Source: Alphaproteobacteria bacterium (lineage in GTDB: Bacteria > Pseudomonadota > Alphaproteobacteria > Kiloniellales > DSM-21159). From it: a stretch of 64,000 nt of DNA. Position numbers and translations under genes: made by a program. This document shows positions 1 through 10,300 of the stretch, piece after piece. Within the stretch, counting starts at the first letter, position 1, and every line of letters starts with the position of its first letter. The notes beneath the pieces were generated by a model, which had not been told where the DNA came from, ran no database searches, and saw only the letters and a list, made by a program, of their open reading frames with translations. The stretch lies in the NCBI GenBank assembly GCA_030433005.1, contig JAUILQ010000022.1:18365-82364 (forward strand), in the 5' to 3' direction.

Positions 1-87
1 CCCGAGAGGCGTAGGTTGGGCCGGCCGGTCGTCCTTGTAGGCGCGCCGGCCGGCCGCACTCTCTGCTAGCGGAGGCTTCAGGCCACG

Positions 88-393
88 ATGAACGGATGGC
101 GAGTCCTATCCCCCGGAATTCTCTGCGCGGCCGTCGCGCTTGCTGCGGATCCGGCAAGTGCGATCTGTGCGAAACCGATTCTGCCCTACTGTGCGAGCGA
201 TGGGACCCTCGGCGGAAAGTACGTCTCGAAACTGGAGTGCCGCCGGCACGTGACAGAGCATCTCGCTGAACTGTCGCGCTACCGCGAATGCCTCAAGGGA
301 GACCTGAGGCAACTCAATGGCGAGATCGAGCGCTTGAATCACCTTCTCACACGAAGCAGCGGCTCGGGAGCGGCACAGCCCGGTGCGAGCTAG
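88..393 (+). CDS. small secreted hypothetical protein
   Basis: 101-residue protein, family not recognised. Residues 1-25 look like a signal peptide (short basic start, alanine/leucine-rich core, cleavage plausible after the ASA before residue I26), so export to the periplasm is likely. The mature part has four cysteines (two near its start, two around residues 50 and 67) that could form disulfides, and a charged helical stretch near residues 65-90. It stands alone, upstream of a convergent epimerase gene. Codon use fits the chromosome. No function can be assigned. Confidence 0.55.
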   Translation: MNGWRVLSPGILCAAVALAADPASAICAKPILPYCASDGTLGGKYVSKLECRRHVTEHLAELSRYRECLKGDLRQLNGEIERLNHLLTRSSGSGAAQPGAS

Positions 394-524
394 CGGGCTG
401 CTGAGAGCGAAGCGGCTATCGGGCGCTCTCCGAGCGGGGACCGACTCCGGCCGGCCGGCCGCGGGAGAAACCTATCGGCGCGACGCTAGCGGCCCGGGTG
501 CGCCCGGTCGAGCCGCCGGTTCGC

Positions 525-1535
525 TCACACCAGCTGGAAGCCGTGGGCGTAGGGGTCGCGCTCGTCGACGAAAAGCGTGTTGAGACCGGTGATTCGGGCC
601 CAGCCCTCGATCGAGGGCACGATCGCCGGCTTGTCGCCCAGGCTGGTCTCCTCCTCGACGCGGCCGCGGAACAGGCTGCCGATGATCGATTCGTGGACGA
701 AGTCGGCGCCGGCCGCCAGGCGGCCGGTGGCGTGCAGCTGGGCCATGCGCGCCGAGGTGCCGGTGCCGCAGGGGCTGCGGTCGATCGCCCGGTCGCCGTA
801 GAACACCGCGTTGCGCGCGTCGGCGCCCTCCTGGGTCGGCTCGCCGGTCCACATGACGTGGCTGACGCCGCGGATCGTCGGGTCCTCGGGGTGCACGACC
901 TCGACCGCTTCGTTGACCGCGCGGCGCAGCAGCGGCGACAGCCGCAGCACGTCGCCCGGCGTGATCGCCTGCAGCCCGGCGAAGGCCTCCTGGGGCTCGA
1001 CGATGGCGTAGAAGTTGCCGCCGTAGGCGATGTCCAGGGTCAGCGGGCCGAGCGTCGGGCAGTCGACGGTGAGCCCCTGGACGGCGAGGTAGGAGCGCAC
1101 GTTGGTGATGCGCACCGCCTCGACGAAGCCCTGCGCGTCGCGGCGGTAGCGGGCGACCACGCGGCCCGCCGGCGCGTCGAGGGTGAGCACGCCCTCCTCG
1201 GCGGGCTGCACCAGGCCGCGCTCGATCGCGAAGGTCACCGTGCCGATCGTGCCGTGGCCGCACATCGGCAGGCAGCCCGAGGTCTCGATGAACAGGATCG
1301 CGGCGTCGCAGTCGGGCCGCGTCGGCGGGTAGAGGATCGAGCCCGACATCATGTCGTGGCCGCGCGGCTCGAACATCAGCGCGGTGCGGATCCAGTCGTA
1401 GCGGGCCAGGAAGTCCTGGCGCTTCGCGCTCATCGAGGCGCCGGCGAGCGCCGGCCCGCCGCCGGCGACCAGCCGCACGGGGTTGCCGCAGGTGTGCCCG
1501 TCGATGCAGAAGAAGGTGTTGGGTCTGGTCTCCAT
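525..1535 (-). CDS. 4-hydroxyproline 2-epimerase (proline racemase family)
   Basis: 336-residue proline racemase family enzyme. Both active-site cysteines are visible: Cys92 in MCGHGTIG and Cys256 in SPCGTGTSA. The family uses two cysteines as general acid/base to epimerise at C-alpha. Having both argues for 4-hydroxyproline epimerase (or proline racemase) and against trans-3-hydroxyproline dehydratase, where one Cys is replaced. Length is normal. The usual partners (D-hydroxyproline oxidase, dihydrodipicolinate-synthase-like dehydratase) are not adjacent. Cytosolic. Substrate preference is inferred from the family, not proven. Confidence 0.88.
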   Translation of the reverse strand: METRPNTFFCIDGHTCGNPVRLVAGGGPALAGASMSAKRQDFLARYDWIRTALMFEPRGHDMMSGSILYPPTRPDCDAAILFIETSGCLPMCGHGTIGTVTFAIERGLVQPAEEGVLTLDAPAGRVVARYRRDAQGFVEAVRITNVRSYLAVQGLTVDCPTLGPLTLDIAYGGNFYAIVEPQEAFAGLQAITPGDVLRLSPLLRRAVNEAVEVVHPEDPTIRGVSHVMWTGEPTQEGADARNAVFYGDRAIDRSPCGTGTSARMAQLHATGRLAAGADFVHESIIGSLFRGRVEEETSLGDKPAIVPSIEGWARITGLNTLFVDERDPYAHGFQLV

Positions 1536-1595
1536 GCCGGCGATCTAGGCCCGCCCGGCCGCTTGCGTCAACGGTCGGCAAAGAGGACGGACGCC

Positions 1596-2315
1596 ATGGC
1601 AGAACGACCCGGAGACGACCGCCCCGCCGACTGGATGTTGCGCGAGCCGCCGCCGGGCGACGAGCGCCTCGCCGCGCCGGCCGCGGCGCGCAACGCGGCG
1701 CCGCTCGCCGCCGTGCTGGAGCGGCTGCTGCCGGATGCCGACAGCGTCCTGGAGATCGCCAGCGGCAGCGGCCAGCATGCGGTCTTCTTCGCCGAGCGAC
1801 TGCCCTGGGTGACCTGGCGGCCGAGCGACACGGAGCCGACGGCCCTGGCCTCGATTGCGGCCTGGCGCAGGCTGGCCGGGCTGCACAACCTGGAGGCGCC
1901 GCGCGCCCTCGACGTCTCGGCGCCCGATTGGTGGGCGGGGCTGGACCCGGTGTCGGCGGTGCTCTGCGTCAACATGATCCACATCTCCCCCTGGCAGTCC
2001 TGCCTGGGGCTGCTGGAGGGCGCGGCGGCGCTGCTGCCGGACGAGGGCGCGCTGATCCTCTACGGCCCGTTCCGGCGCGAGGGCGTCGAAACCGCCGAGA
2101 GCAACGAGGCCTTCGACCGGAGCCTGCGCCAGCGCGACCCGCGCTGGGGCCTGCGCCGGCTCGAGGCGGTCGTCGAGGCGGCGGCGCCGCACGGCCTGGC
2201 GCTCGCCGAGGTCGTCGAGATGCCGGCGAACAACCTGACGGTGGCGCTGCGCCGGAGCGCCAGCCAGGCGGACCCCGCCGGCGGCATTTCCGGGAGCGGG
2301 CCGCAGGGCCTATAG
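1596..2315 (+). CDS. DUF938 SAM-dependent methyltransferase-like protein
   Basis: 239 residues. The start ATG is preceded by AAGAGGA; a much longer open frame upstream is ignored because it runs through the antisense epimerase. A class I methyltransferase fold is suggested by a glycine-rich motif I ([17 protein letters not shown], about residues 49-65) and an acidic residue after it in the SDTEP stretch. The pattern matches DUF938, a broadly conserved proteobacterial family without a defined substrate. The gene ends 12 bases before the N-formylglutamate amidohydrolase-like gene and probably shares its transcript. Confidence 0.8.
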   Translation: MAERPGDDRPADWMLREPPPGDERLAAPAAARNAAPLAAVLERLLPDADSVLEIASGSGQHAVFFAERLPWVTWRPSDTEPTALASIAAWRRLAGLHNLEAPRALDVSAPDWWAGLDPVSAVLCVNMIHISPWQSCLGLLEGAAALLPDEGALILYGPFRREGVETAESNEAFDRSLRQRDPRWGLRRLEAVVEAAAPHGLALAEVVEMPANNLTVALRRSASQADPAGGISGSGPQGL

Positions 2316-2327
2316 TCGCCCCCCGCC

Positions 2328-3215
2328 ATGTCCGAACGCGCCATGTCCGATTCCGCCGTGTCCCATTCCGGCGCCTTCGAGCCGCCGCTGAGCGCGCTGC
2401 TGCGCAGCGTGCCGCCCGAGCCCGGCCTGCTCGGCCGCGACGAGCCGCCGCCCTTCTCGTTCTGCGGCCTCGAGGGCGCCGCGCCGCTGGTGCTGACCTG
2501 CGACCATGCCTCCAACTACGTGCCCCGTGCGCTCGGCGATCTCGGGCTGGAGCGTGCCGAGCTGGCGCGGCACATCGCCTGGGACATCGGCGCCGCCGAG
2601 GTGACGCGGCGCCTGGCGCGGCTGCTCGGCGCCCCGGCCGTGCTGTCCGGCTTCTCGCGCCTGGTCATCGACGCCAACCGCCGCCTGCAGGCCGGCAACT
2701 CGATTCCCGAGGAGAGCGACGGAACGCCGGTGCCCGGCAACCGGGCCCTCGGGCCCGAGGAGCGCCGCGGCCGGGCCGCCGCCCTGTTCGAGCCCTACCA
2801 CGGCGCCGTGGCGCGGCTGATCGAGGCGAGGCTGGCGAGCGGCGTGCGGCCGGCGCTGCTGTTCGTCCATTCCTTCACGCCGGTGATGGACGGGGTCGAG
2901 CGGCCCTGGGAGGCCGGCATCCTCTGGGACCGCGACCCGCGCCTGGCGCTGCCGCTGATCCGGGCGCTCGGCGCCCGCGGGCTGACGGTCGGCGACAACG
3001 AGCCCTACTCGGGGACCTCGCCCATCGACTACTCGCTGCACGCCCACGGCGAGGCGCGCGGGCTGCCCTGCGCCCTGGTCGAGATCCGCCAGGACCTGAT
3101 CGACACGGCCCGCGGCGCCGAGCGCTGGGCCGGGCTGCTCGCCGAGGCGGTGCGGCCGCTGCTCGCCGACCCGGCGGTGTTCCGGGAGCTCCAGCCCGCG
3201 GAGGCCGGCCGATGA
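2328..3215 (+). CDS. N-formylglutamate amidohydrolase family protein
   Basis: 295 residues with the N-formylglutamate amidohydrolase signature: [10 protein letters not shown] near residue 60, HIAWDIGA near 84 and [11 protein letters not shown] near 107, which carry the conserved metal and substrate contacts of the family. The family hydrolyses N-formyl-L-glutamate to formate and glutamate in histidine degradation, but many homologs lie outside hut operons, as here. The stop codon overlaps the start of the next gene (ATGA), so the two are translationally coupled. No hut genes are nearby, so the true substrate is uncertain. Confidence 0.85.
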   Translation: MSERAMSDSAVSHSGAFEPPLSALLRSVPPEPGLLGRDEPPPFSFCGLEGAAPLVLTCDHASNYVPRALGDLGLERAELARHIAWDIGAAEVTRRLARLLGAPAVLSGFSRLVIDANRRLQAGNSIPEESDGTPVPGNRALGPEERRGRAAALFEPYHGAVARLIEARLASGVRPALLFVHSFTPVMDGVERPWEAGILWDRDPRLALPLIRALGARGLTVGDNEPYSGTSPIDYSLHAHGEARGLPCALVEIRQDLIDTARGAERWAGLLAEAVRPLLADPAVFRELQPAEAGR

Positions 3216-4366
3216 CGCGAAGCGAGCCCTCCTTCACCATCGGCATCGAGGAGGAGTACCTGCTGGTCGACCGGGCCAGCCGCGAGCTGGTCGTCGACCC
3301 GCCGGACAGCCTGATGAGCCGCTGCGAGGCCGAGCTGGAGGGCCACGTCAGCCCGGAGTTCCTGCAGTCCCAGATCGAGGTTGGCACCAGCAAGTGCGCG
3401 ACCCTCGGGCAGGCCTGCGGCGAGATCCGAACCTTCCGGCGCTGCGTCGCCCGGGTCGCCGAGGAGTACGGCCTGGCGCCGATCGCCGCCTCGACCCATC
3501 CGATCGCCGCCTGGGACGTGCAGAAGCACACCGACAAGGAGCGCTACAACCTGCTGGCCCGCGACATCCAGGCGCCGGCGCGGCGGCTGGTGATCTGCGG
3601 CATGCACGTGCACGTCGGCCTCGACGACGACGACCTGCGCATCGACCTGCTGGGGCAGGTCGCCTACTTCCTGCCGCACCTGCTGGCGCTCTCGACCTCC
3701 TCGCCGTTCTGGCGCGGCCAGGACAGCGGCCTGAAGTCCTACCGCCTGGCGGTCTTCGACGAGCTGCCGCGCACCGGCCTGCCCGAGCCCTTCGATTCCT
3801 GGGGCGAGTACCAGCGCCACATCCAGATCCTGGTCGCCGCCGGGCTGTTCGAGGACGCCTCGAAGCTGTGGTGGGACGTTCGCCCCTCGGCGCGCTTTCC
3901 GACGCTCGAGCTGCGCATCCCGGACATCTGCACGACGGCGCGCGACGGATTCTCGGTGGCGGCGATCTACCTCTGCCTGCTGCGCATGCTGTGGCGGCTG
4001 AAGCGCGACAACCAGCGCTGGCGCCGCTACTCCAACCTGCTGGTCAACGAGAACCGCTGGCGCGCCCAGCGCTACGGCTTCGATTCCGGCCTCGTCGACT
4101 TCGGCCGCGGCGAGATCGTGCCCTATCCCGAGCTGCTCGAGGAGATCATCGCGCTGACCGCCGAGGACGCAGCGCACTTCGGCTGCACGGCGGAGGTCGA
4201 GTGGTCGCGCGAGATCGTCCGGCGCGGCACCAGCGCGCACCGCCAGCTCGCGGCCTACCGGGCGGCGCGCGAGGCCGGCGCGGAGCCGCGCGAGGCGCTC
4301 AGCGCAGTCGTCGACTTCCTGATCGAGGAGACGGTTGCGGGCCTCGACGGCGCCCCCGATATCTAG
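3212..4366 (+). CDS. carboxylate-amine ligase, GCS2 family (YbdK-like)
   Basis: 384 residues. The ATG overlaps the upstream stop by 4 bases. The N-terminal [13 protein letters not shown] is the ATP/metal-binding start typical of glutamate-cysteine ligase type 2 proteins; MHVHVGLDD near residue 133 is a second conserved block, and ELRIPD near residue 234 a third. Family members form a gamma-glutamyl or similar amide bond using ATP, but YbdK-type proteins have only weak glutamate-cysteine ligase activity. Coupling with an N-formylglutamate-amidohydrolase-like gene suggests a small glutamyl-compound pathway; that is inference. Confidence 0.85.
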   Translation: MTRSEPSFTIGIEEEYLLVDRASRELVVDPPDSLMSRCEAELEGHVSPEFLQSQIEVGTSKCATLGQACGEIRTFRRCVARVAEEYGLAPIAASTHPIAAWDVQKHTDKERYNLLARDIQAPARRLVICGMHVHVGLDDDDLRIDLLGQVAYFLPHLLALSTSSPFWRGQDSGLKSYRLAVFDELPRTGLPEPFDSWGEYQRHIQILVAAGLFEDASKLWWDVRPSARFPTLELRIPDICTTARDGFSVAAIYLCLLRMLWRLKRDNQRWRRYSNLLVNENRWRAQRYGFDSGLVDFGRGEIVPYPELLEEIIALTAEDAAHFGCTAEVEWSREIVRRGTSAHRQLAAYRAAREAGAEPREALSAVVDFLIEETVAGLDGAPDI

Positions 4367-4416
4367 GGCCGGACGGCCGCCGAGGCCGCGCGCGAACACA
4401 GGACCGGAGAGACGAG

Positions 4417-4716
4417 ATGGACAGCAAGACCGAGACCGAGCTGCAGGCCGCCGCCTTTCGGCGGCTGGTCGAGCACCTGCGCGAGCGCACCGACGTGCAG
4501 AACATTGACCTGATGAATGTGGCCGGCTTCTGCCGCAACTGCCTGTCGCGCTGGTACCAGGAGGCGGCCGCCGAGCGCGGCGAGGCCCTGGACAAGGAGC
4601 AGGCGCGCGAGATCGTCTACGGCATGCCCTACGAGGAGTGGCGTGCGAAGTACCAGACCGAGGCGACGGCCGAGCAGAAGGCCGCCTTCGCGAAGAGCGG
4701 CAGCGCCCACGGCTGA
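4417..4716 (+). CDS. DUF1244 family protein
   Basis: 99 residues. The start ATG is preceded by GGAGAGACGAG. The central block NIDLMNVAGFCRNCLSRWY, with two closely spaced cysteines, followed by IVYGMPYEEWRAKYQ, is diagnostic of DUF1244 (SMc04008-like), a small cytosolic family common in alpha- and gammaproteobacteria. Biochemical role unknown. It lies 50 bases after the carboxylate-amine ligase on the same strand and may be cotranscribed with it. Confidence 0.9.
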   Translation: MDSKTETELQAAAFRRLVEHLRERTDVQNIDLMNVAGFCRNCLSRWYQEAAAERGEALDKEQAREIVYGMPYEEWRAKYQTEATAEQKAAFAKSGSAHG

Positions 4717-4723
4717 GCCCTCC

Positions 4724-4779
4724 GCGCAGGGCGACCCGCGCAGGGCGACCCGCGGAGCGCGACCCGCGGAGCGCGACGC
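4724..4779. repeat. four tandem 14-bp repeats
   Basis: Four head-to-tail 14-bp units. The first two are identical (GCGCAGGGCGACCC); the next two are a variant (GCGGAGCGCGACCC, then the same ending in CGC). It starts 7 bases after the DUF1244 stop and precedes gapR. Role unknown; it may be a replication-slippage product. Confidence 0.8.
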
Positions 4780-4824
4780 CGGCCGCCGGGCCGCTGCCTT
4801 GGCGGCGGCGGCGCGGCCGGCGAG

Positions 4825-4843
4825 TTATCCCCTGTTATCCCCA
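4825..4843 (+). promoter_or_regulatory. two adjacent DnaA-box-like 9-mers upstream of gapR
   Basis: TTATCCCCT (4825-4833) and TTATCCCCA (4835-4843) lie one base apart on the same strand, about 90 bases before gapR. They differ from the DnaA consensus TTATCCACA at two and one positions respectively. Two weak sites in a GC-rich intergenic region are suggestive only. Confidence 0.3.
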
Positions 4844-4931
4844 CGTTTCGCGCCGCCTTCGCGTTGCGGGGCGGGGAGGGCCGGGATAGCGTCTGGCCCC
4901 TGTTCCGGCTTCTACTACTCGGGAGTGCATT

Positions 4932-5180
4932 ATGTCTGATATCGGCGGCGTCGCAGCCGAGCGCCTCCGCTCGTTCATCGAGCGTATCGAGCGCCTTGAG
5001 GAAGAAAAGGCGGCTTTGGCCAACGACGTCCGTGAGGTCTATTCGGAAGCAAAGTCTGCGGGCTTCGATACCAAGATCATGCGTCAGGTGATCAAGCTGC
5101 GGAAAATGGACCAGAATGACCGGCAGGAACAGGAAGCATTACTTGATCTCTACAAGCAGGCGGTCGGCCTTAACGAATAA
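4932..5180 (+). CDS. gapR: GapR nucleoid-associated protein (DUF2312)
   Basis: 82 residues, the full length for DUF2312. The helical N-terminus (AAERLRSFIERIERLEEEKA) and the conserved AKSAGFDTKIMRQVIKLRK block match GapR of Caulobacter and other alphaproteobacteria. GapR forms tetramers around overtwisted DNA ahead of replication and transcription forks and stimulates type II topoisomerases. The gene is monocistronic-looking; a CtrA-type box overlaps its stop codon, and two DnaA-box-like 9-mers lie upstream. Its presence is strong evidence for an alphaproteobacterial host. Confidence 0.95.
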   Translation: MSDIGGVAAERLRSFIERIERLEEEKAALANDVREVYSEAKSAGFDTKIMRQVIKLRKMDQNDRQEQEALLDLYKQAVGLNE

Positions 5181-5185
5181 TTAAC
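5170..5185 (+). promoter_or_regulatory. candidate CtrA-binding site
   Basis: TTAA, seven bases, then TTAAC: an exact match to the CtrA full-site pattern TTAA-N7-TTAAC. It continues as TTAACCAT, the common alphaproteobacterial half-site. It overlaps the gapR stop codon and lies about 90 bases before the start chosen for the PAS_5 gene, so it is placed to control that gene. Confidence 0.6.
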
Positions 5186-5274
5186 CATTACGGATTATTT
5201 ACATCAGGGCCTGTTTTATTGGCTTGACGTGTGACGGCCGGCTGGCAATTCTTCCCGTAATGCGGGAGATCGAG

Positions 5275-5784
5275 ATGGCCCTGAAGCAAGCTACCCTTCC
5301 CGAGGTCGAGGCGCTCGATGCCGGCCCCCTGCGGCTGGCCGAGATCGCCAGCCCGGCCCTGAGGGACCTCTACCTCTACTGGCAGGACAAGTGGCAGGGC
5401 CACCGGATGCCGACGCGCGCCGACATCGAGCCGCTCGAGATGCCGGCGCTGCTGCCGCTGGTCTACCTGGTCGATGTCGAGACGGGTGTCGACCCCGAGC
5501 GCGGACCGCTGCGCTTCCGCTTCCGGCTGATCGGAACCCGCATCGTCGGCTGGTTCGGTCGCGACCTGACCGGCCAGTATGTCGATGAGTCGTTCGCCCC
5601 GCGCTACCGGGAGGCGGCGACCACGGGCCTGCCGCTCTACGACGTCCTCGACAAGGGCGGCGCGGACGGCGCGCCCGGCGGCCGCCACGGCTTCTACCAG
5701 CGTCTGCTGATGCCGCTCGCCGGCGACGACGGCGAGATCGAGATGCTGCTCGGCGGCGTACATCCGACGCCGATGCTCGTCTGA
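5275..5784 (+). CDS. PAS_5-type sensor-domain protein
   Basis: 169 residues from the ATG that follows GGGAG with a 6-base spacer; ATG at 5260 and TTG at 5224 are alternatives. The sequence matches the PAS_5 family: LRDLYLYWQDKW-GHRMPTRADIEPLEMPALLPLVYLVDV, then FRFRLIGTRIVGWFGRDLTGQYVDE. These single-domain proteins are abundant in Rhodospirillales, and their ligand and output are not established. No effector domain is attached. The upstream CtrA-like site suggests cell-cycle or motility-linked expression. A two-domain relative lies at 27586-28572. Confidence 0.82.
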   Translation: MALKQATLPEVEALDAGPLRLAEIASPALRDLYLYWQDKWQGHRMPTRADIEPLEMPALLPLVYLVDVETGVDPERGPLRFRFRLIGTRIVGWFGRDLTGQYVDESFAPRYREAATTGLPLYDVLDKGGADGAPGGRHGFYQRLLMPLAGDDGEIEMLLGGVHPTPMLV

Positions 5785-5925
5785 GCGGACGCCCGCCGGG
5801 TCCGGCCAGCACCCGCCCGGACCCGCCCGAACCCGACGGCACCGGCCGCACCCCGCGAGCGGCGCCGGGGGCTGCCGGCCGGTGCCGGGCAGGCGCTCGC
5901 CTTGGTCTGATCAGCCTCGTTCCGC

Positions 5926-6222
5926 TCAGCCGGCGGCGGCGGCTTTCTGCAGGGACGGAGCCGCGCTCGCCCGGTCGGGATCGGGCAGCACGAAGGTCGG
6001 GCGCCGCGGGCGCTTGTTGAGGTCGTCTTTCAGGCGCTTGTGGGCGTGCAGGATCATGTCGCCGAAGGCGGCGGCGTTGTGCTCGATCCAGGTCTGCGCC
6101 CGCAGGCTCAGCCACTCGGGAATCTCGACCGCCGCGCCGGCGTCGGCGTTCTTCAGGGCGATCGCGAAGTACTCGGCAGCGTCCTCGATCTGATCGGCGA
6201 TGGCTGTCGGTGCAGTGCTCAT
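5926..6222 (-). CDS. hypothetical protein, about 98 residues
   Basis: Family not recognised. An acidic helical N-terminus (about residues 1-30) leads into a segment rich in conserved-looking Trp/His (PEWLSLRAQTWIEHNAAAFGDMILHAH), then a basic linker KRPRRP. No signal peptide or membrane segment, so probably cytosolic. It is transcribed toward the PAS_5 gene, with the AT-rich stretch 6223-6454 as its upstream region. Codon use is chromosomal. The IS5 copy lies about 230 bases upstream and may affect its promoter. Confidence 0.6.
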   Translation of the reverse strand: MSTAPTAIADQIEDAAEYFAIALKNADAGAAVEIPEWLSLRAQTWIEHNAAAFGDMILHAHKRLKDDLNKRPRRPTFVLPDPDRASAAPSLQKAAAAG

Positions 6223-6454
6223 GGGCTATCCGGGGCTGTCGGGCCGGAAGCGACGGAAGCGAAGGCTCGAAGAGCGCCTGCATCCGCCGGGAATCCCGGG
6301 CCGGGGCTGAAGATCGATTACCTGATTGGAATGATACGAAAGTGCGAGCATTTCTCAAGACGAATTGTGCGGCGCAGGAAAAATTTAATACCTAAAAATC
6401 TGTATTGATGATCAATATGCAAATATCAGTCAAATGCTGCACAATTCCCCGCTA

Positions 6455-7296
6455 GGGTCCGGACTCAATTGAGCCAATAGGTGACGGCGGCGGCGATGAG
6501 GGCGGAACTGAGGAAGTTTCGCGCGAGCTTGTCGTAGCGCGTGGCGATGCGGCGCCAGTCCTTGAGCCGGCACCACAGGCGCTCGACGAGGTTTCGGGCG
6601 CGGTACGCCTCGACATCGTAAGGGATCGGCGCCTTGCGTGAGGTGGTAGAGGGGATGACGGCCTCGGCGCCCTGCTCGGCGATCAGCCGTCGCAGGTGAT
6701 TGGCGTCGTAGCCGCGGTCGGCTATCAGGCGTCGGAATGGCCCCGCGGCTTCGACCAGAGCCTGGGCCATCTGGATGTCGTTGGTGTTGCCTGCGGAGAG
6801 CAGGAGCACCCGGGGGCGGCCGATCTCGTCCGTCAGTCCGTGGAGCTTGCAGGTCCTGCCGCCCCGCGAGCGGCCGAGGGCTTGGCGGAAGGCCCCCCTT
6901 TTCCGCCCGCAGCCGAGCGATGCGCCTTGATGTGGGTGCTGTCGATGGCGACCGTGCCGTAGATCCCACTGTGCCCGGTCAACGCCTCGAAGATCCCATG
7001 CCAGATGCCCTGCCGGCTCCAGCGGTTGAAGCGGTTGTAGACCGTCGTGTAGGGGCCATAGGCGGCCGGGCAGTCCCGCCAGCGCGCGCCTGAGCGCAGC
7101 ATGTGGATGATGCCGCTGATCACCCGCCGGTCATCGACCCGATGTGCACCGCGGCGGCCCCGTGGCAGCAGCGGCTCGATCCGAGACCACTCCGCATCGC
7201 TCAGCCAGTAAAGACCCTTCATTCAAGCCTCCTGACGTTTGGAAGCTTGAATCACAGATCGCCCGACGCCGGAATCCCCTTATTGAGTACGGACCC
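6455..7296 (-). mobile_element. IS5-family insertion sequence, copy 1
   Basis: 842-bp element with terminal inverted repeats (GGGTCCGGACTCAATT at the left end, GGGTCCGTACTCAATA read inward from the right end) and a TA target duplication at 6453-6454 and 7297-7298; the target was GCTAGC. Encodes a two-frame transposase on the minus strand. A second copy of the same length lies in the opposite orientation at 48441-49282. Two-base TA duplication and a frameshifted transposase fit the IS427 subgroup of IS5. Both ends look intact. Confidence 0.93.
6465..7222 (-). CDS. IS5-family transposase, two overlapping frames (programmed -1 shift)
   Basis: The first frame (7222 to 6833, 129 residues) carries the helical N-terminal domain and the first catalytic Asp region (YGTVAIDSTHIKAHRSA). 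The second frame (in the -1 register, with an internal ATG at 6809; 114 residues from there) carries IADRGYDANHLRRLI and the C-terminal YRARNLVERLWCRLKDWRRIATRYDKLA signature with the DDE glutamate. The frames meet at A AAA GGG GGG, a classic slippery run, so a fusion DDE transposase by -1 frameshifting is expected. The first frame differs from copy 2 at four residues; the second-frame ORF is identical. Confidence 0.9.
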
Positions 7297-7333
7297 TAGC
7301 CGTCCCGCGTCCTGACCGGGCCCGAAACGACAA

Positions 7334-7363
7334 GACCCCCGGGCCGCGCGGGGCCCGGGGGTC
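7334..7363 (-). terminator. rho-independent terminator of the indolepyruvate oxidoreductase gene
   Basis: A 12-bp GC-rich perfect stem (GACCCCCGGGCC and its complement) with a short loop, 27 bases beyond the stop codon. On the minus strand it is followed by TTGTCGTTT. The IS5 copy inserted just downstream, leaving this terminator intact. Confidence 0.75.
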
Positions 7364-7389
7364 CTGACCGTCGTTCCTGCCGCCCTCGG

Positions 7390-10300
7390 CTACTCGGCCG
7401 CGGTACGCTGGGCTGCCGGGTTGGCGAGCTGCTCCTCCAGAGCGGTCCAGCGCGCCCGGGCACGCTCCAGGTTGGCCTCCTTGATGTGGCCGTAGCCGCG
7501 CACCTGGTCGGGCAGCGTCGCCAGCTCGACCGCGAGCGCGTGATTGCCCGGGCTCAGCTCGCCGGACAGGCGCTCGACCAGGGCCAGGTAGTCGTCGCGC
7601 AGCCGGCGCTCGGCCTTGCGCTCGGCCGTCCGGCCGAAGGGGTCGAAGGCCGTCCCGCGCAGGCCCTTGAGCCGGGTCAGGACACGGAAGGCCTTGAAGA
7701 TCCAGGGGCCGTACTCGCGCTTCTTGAGATGCCCGGTGGCCGGGTCGCGGTCGGCGATCATCGGCGGCGCCAGGTGCAGCTTGACCTTGAAGTCGCCGGT
7801 GAACTGGTTGCGCAGCTTGGCCTCGAACTCCGGGTCGCTGTAGAGCCGCGCGACCTCGTACTCGTCCTTGTAGGCCATGACCTTGAAGGCGTAGCGGGCG
7901 ACCGCCTCGGCGAAGCCGGTCAGACCGGGCGTGCGCTCGGCCTCGGCCTTGCGGGCCCGCTCGACGACGGCCCGGTAGCGATCGGCGTAGGCGGCGTCCT
8001 GGTAGCCGGTCAGGAATTCGCGGCGCCGCTCGACCAGCTCGTCGAGGCTCTGGCTCACCTTGTGGCTGGCCGGCGCCGTGTCGGGCAGCGCCAGCTTCTC
8101 GACGGCGGCCAGGTCCTCGGCCGCCCGGCGGCCCCAGAGGAAGGCCTGGCGATTGAAGGAGACCGCGACGCCGTTGAGCTCGATCGCCTGGTCGATCGAC
8201 TCGGCGCTGAGCGGCACCAGGCCCTTCTGCCAGGCGAAGCCGAGCATGAAGAGGTTGCTCGCGATCGAGTCGCCGAGCAGGCCGGTCGCGATGCGGCTGG
8301 CCGAGACGAAGTCCGTGCGGCCCTTGCCGGTCGCCTCGTCGACCATGTCCATCAGCGGCTGCTTCGGGAAGCGGTAGTCGGTCGAGTGCCGCGTGAAGTC
8401 GCCGGTGATCGACTCCTGGTCGTTGATCACCGCCCGGGTGTGGCCTTCGCGCACCTTGGACAGGGCGTCCGGCGCGGCGGCGACCACCAGGTCGCAGCCG
8501 AGCAGCACGTCGGCGCCGCCGGCCGAGATGCGCACGGCGTGGAGGTCCTCGGGCTTCTCCGCCAGGCGGATGTGGCTGAGCACGGCGCCGCCCTTCTGGG
8601 CGAGGCCGGCCATGTCGAGCACCGAGCAGCCCTTGCCCTCGATGTGCGCGGCCATGCCGAGCAGCGCGCCGATGGTCACCACGCCGGTGCCGCCGACGCC
8701 GGTGACCAGGATGCCGTAGGGCTCGTCGAGCGACGGCACCTCGGGCTCGGGCAGCACCGGCCAGGGGCGCTCCCCCTTGCCGGGCGCCTGCTCGACCGCC
8801 TTGGACTTGTGCAGCTTGGCGCCCTCGACCGTGACGAACGAGGGGCAGAAGCCCTTGAGGCAGGAGAAGTCCTTGTTGCAGGACGACTGGTCGATCGCGC
8901 GCTTGGTGCCGAACTCGGTCTCGTTGGGCACCACCGAGACGCAGTTCGACTTGACCGAGCAGTCGCCGCAGCCCTCGCAGACCAGGTCGTTGATGAAGAC
9001 CCGGCGGTCGGGGTCCGGGAAGGTGCCGCGCTTGCGACGGCGGCGCTTCTCGGCGGCGCAGGTCTGGTCGTAGATCAGCACCGTCGTGCCCTCGACCTCG
9101 CGCAGGTCGCGCTGGATCTGGTCGAGGTCGTCGCGGTGGCGCACCGTGCTGGCGCCGCCCCACTCGATGCCGAGCGGGTACTTCTCGGGCTCGTCGGAGA
9201 CGACGACCACCTGCCTGACGCCCTCGGCCCAGACCTGGCGGCTGATCGACGCCGGGCTCAGCTCGCCGTCGTGCGGCTGACCGCCGGTCATGGCGACCGC
9301 GTCGTTGAACAGGATCTTGTAGGTGATGTTGACCTTGGCGGCGACGGCCTGGCGGATCGCCATCAGGCCGGAGTGGAAGTAGGTGCCGTCGCCCAGGTTG
9401 ACGAAGACGTGCTTCGTGGTGCTGAACGGCGCTTGGCCGACCCAGGGCACGCCCTCGCCGCCCATCTGCGTGAAGGTCTCGGTGTTGCGGTCCATCCACT
9501 GGACCATGTAGTGGCAGCCGATGCCCGCCATGGCGCGGCTGCCCTCGGGCACCTTGGTCGAGGTGTTGTGCGGGCAGCCCGAGCAGAAGTGCGGCACGCG
9601 CTTGAGCGGAGCCGGGCCGCGGGCCATCGCCTGGTCCTTCTCGTCGAGGAACCTGAGGCGGGCGTCGATCGCCTCGGTCGTGCGGCCGTGGCGGTGCAGC
9701 AGCTTGCCGATGGCGCGGGCGATGGTCGAGGGCGCCAGCTCGCCGTAGGACGGCAGCATCGCCGGCGCGTCCTGGTCGGGGTAGTCGCGGTCGAACTTGC
9801 CGACGATGCGCGGGCGCTTGTCGGTGTGCCAGTTGTAGAGCTGCTCTTTCAGCTGGTTCTCGATGACCGCGCGCTTCTCCTCGACCACCAGGACCTCGTC
9901 CAGGCCCTCGCAGAAGGCGCGCACGCCGGTCGGCTCGAGCGGCCAGGGCATGGCCACCTTGTAGACCGACAGGCCCAGGCGCTGCGCCTCGGCCTCGTCG
10001 ATGTGCAGGTCGTCGAGCGCCTGGCGGACGTCGAGGTAGGACTTGCCGACCGTGACGATGCCGATCTTGCGGTCGGGGCCGTCGATCACCGCCTTGTCGA
10101 GCCTGTTCGCCCGGGCGAAGGCGCGCGCGGCGTAGATCTTGTAGCGGTGGTGGCGCTCTTCCTGCTCCAGGATGTCGAGCGCGCCGTTCCAGCGCAGGTT
10201 CAGGCCGCCCTCGGGCATCTCGAAGTCCTCGGGCAGGACCATCTCGATGCGGTGCGGGTCGACATAGCACGAGGCGGTGGCGTCGACCGTCTCGGTGACC

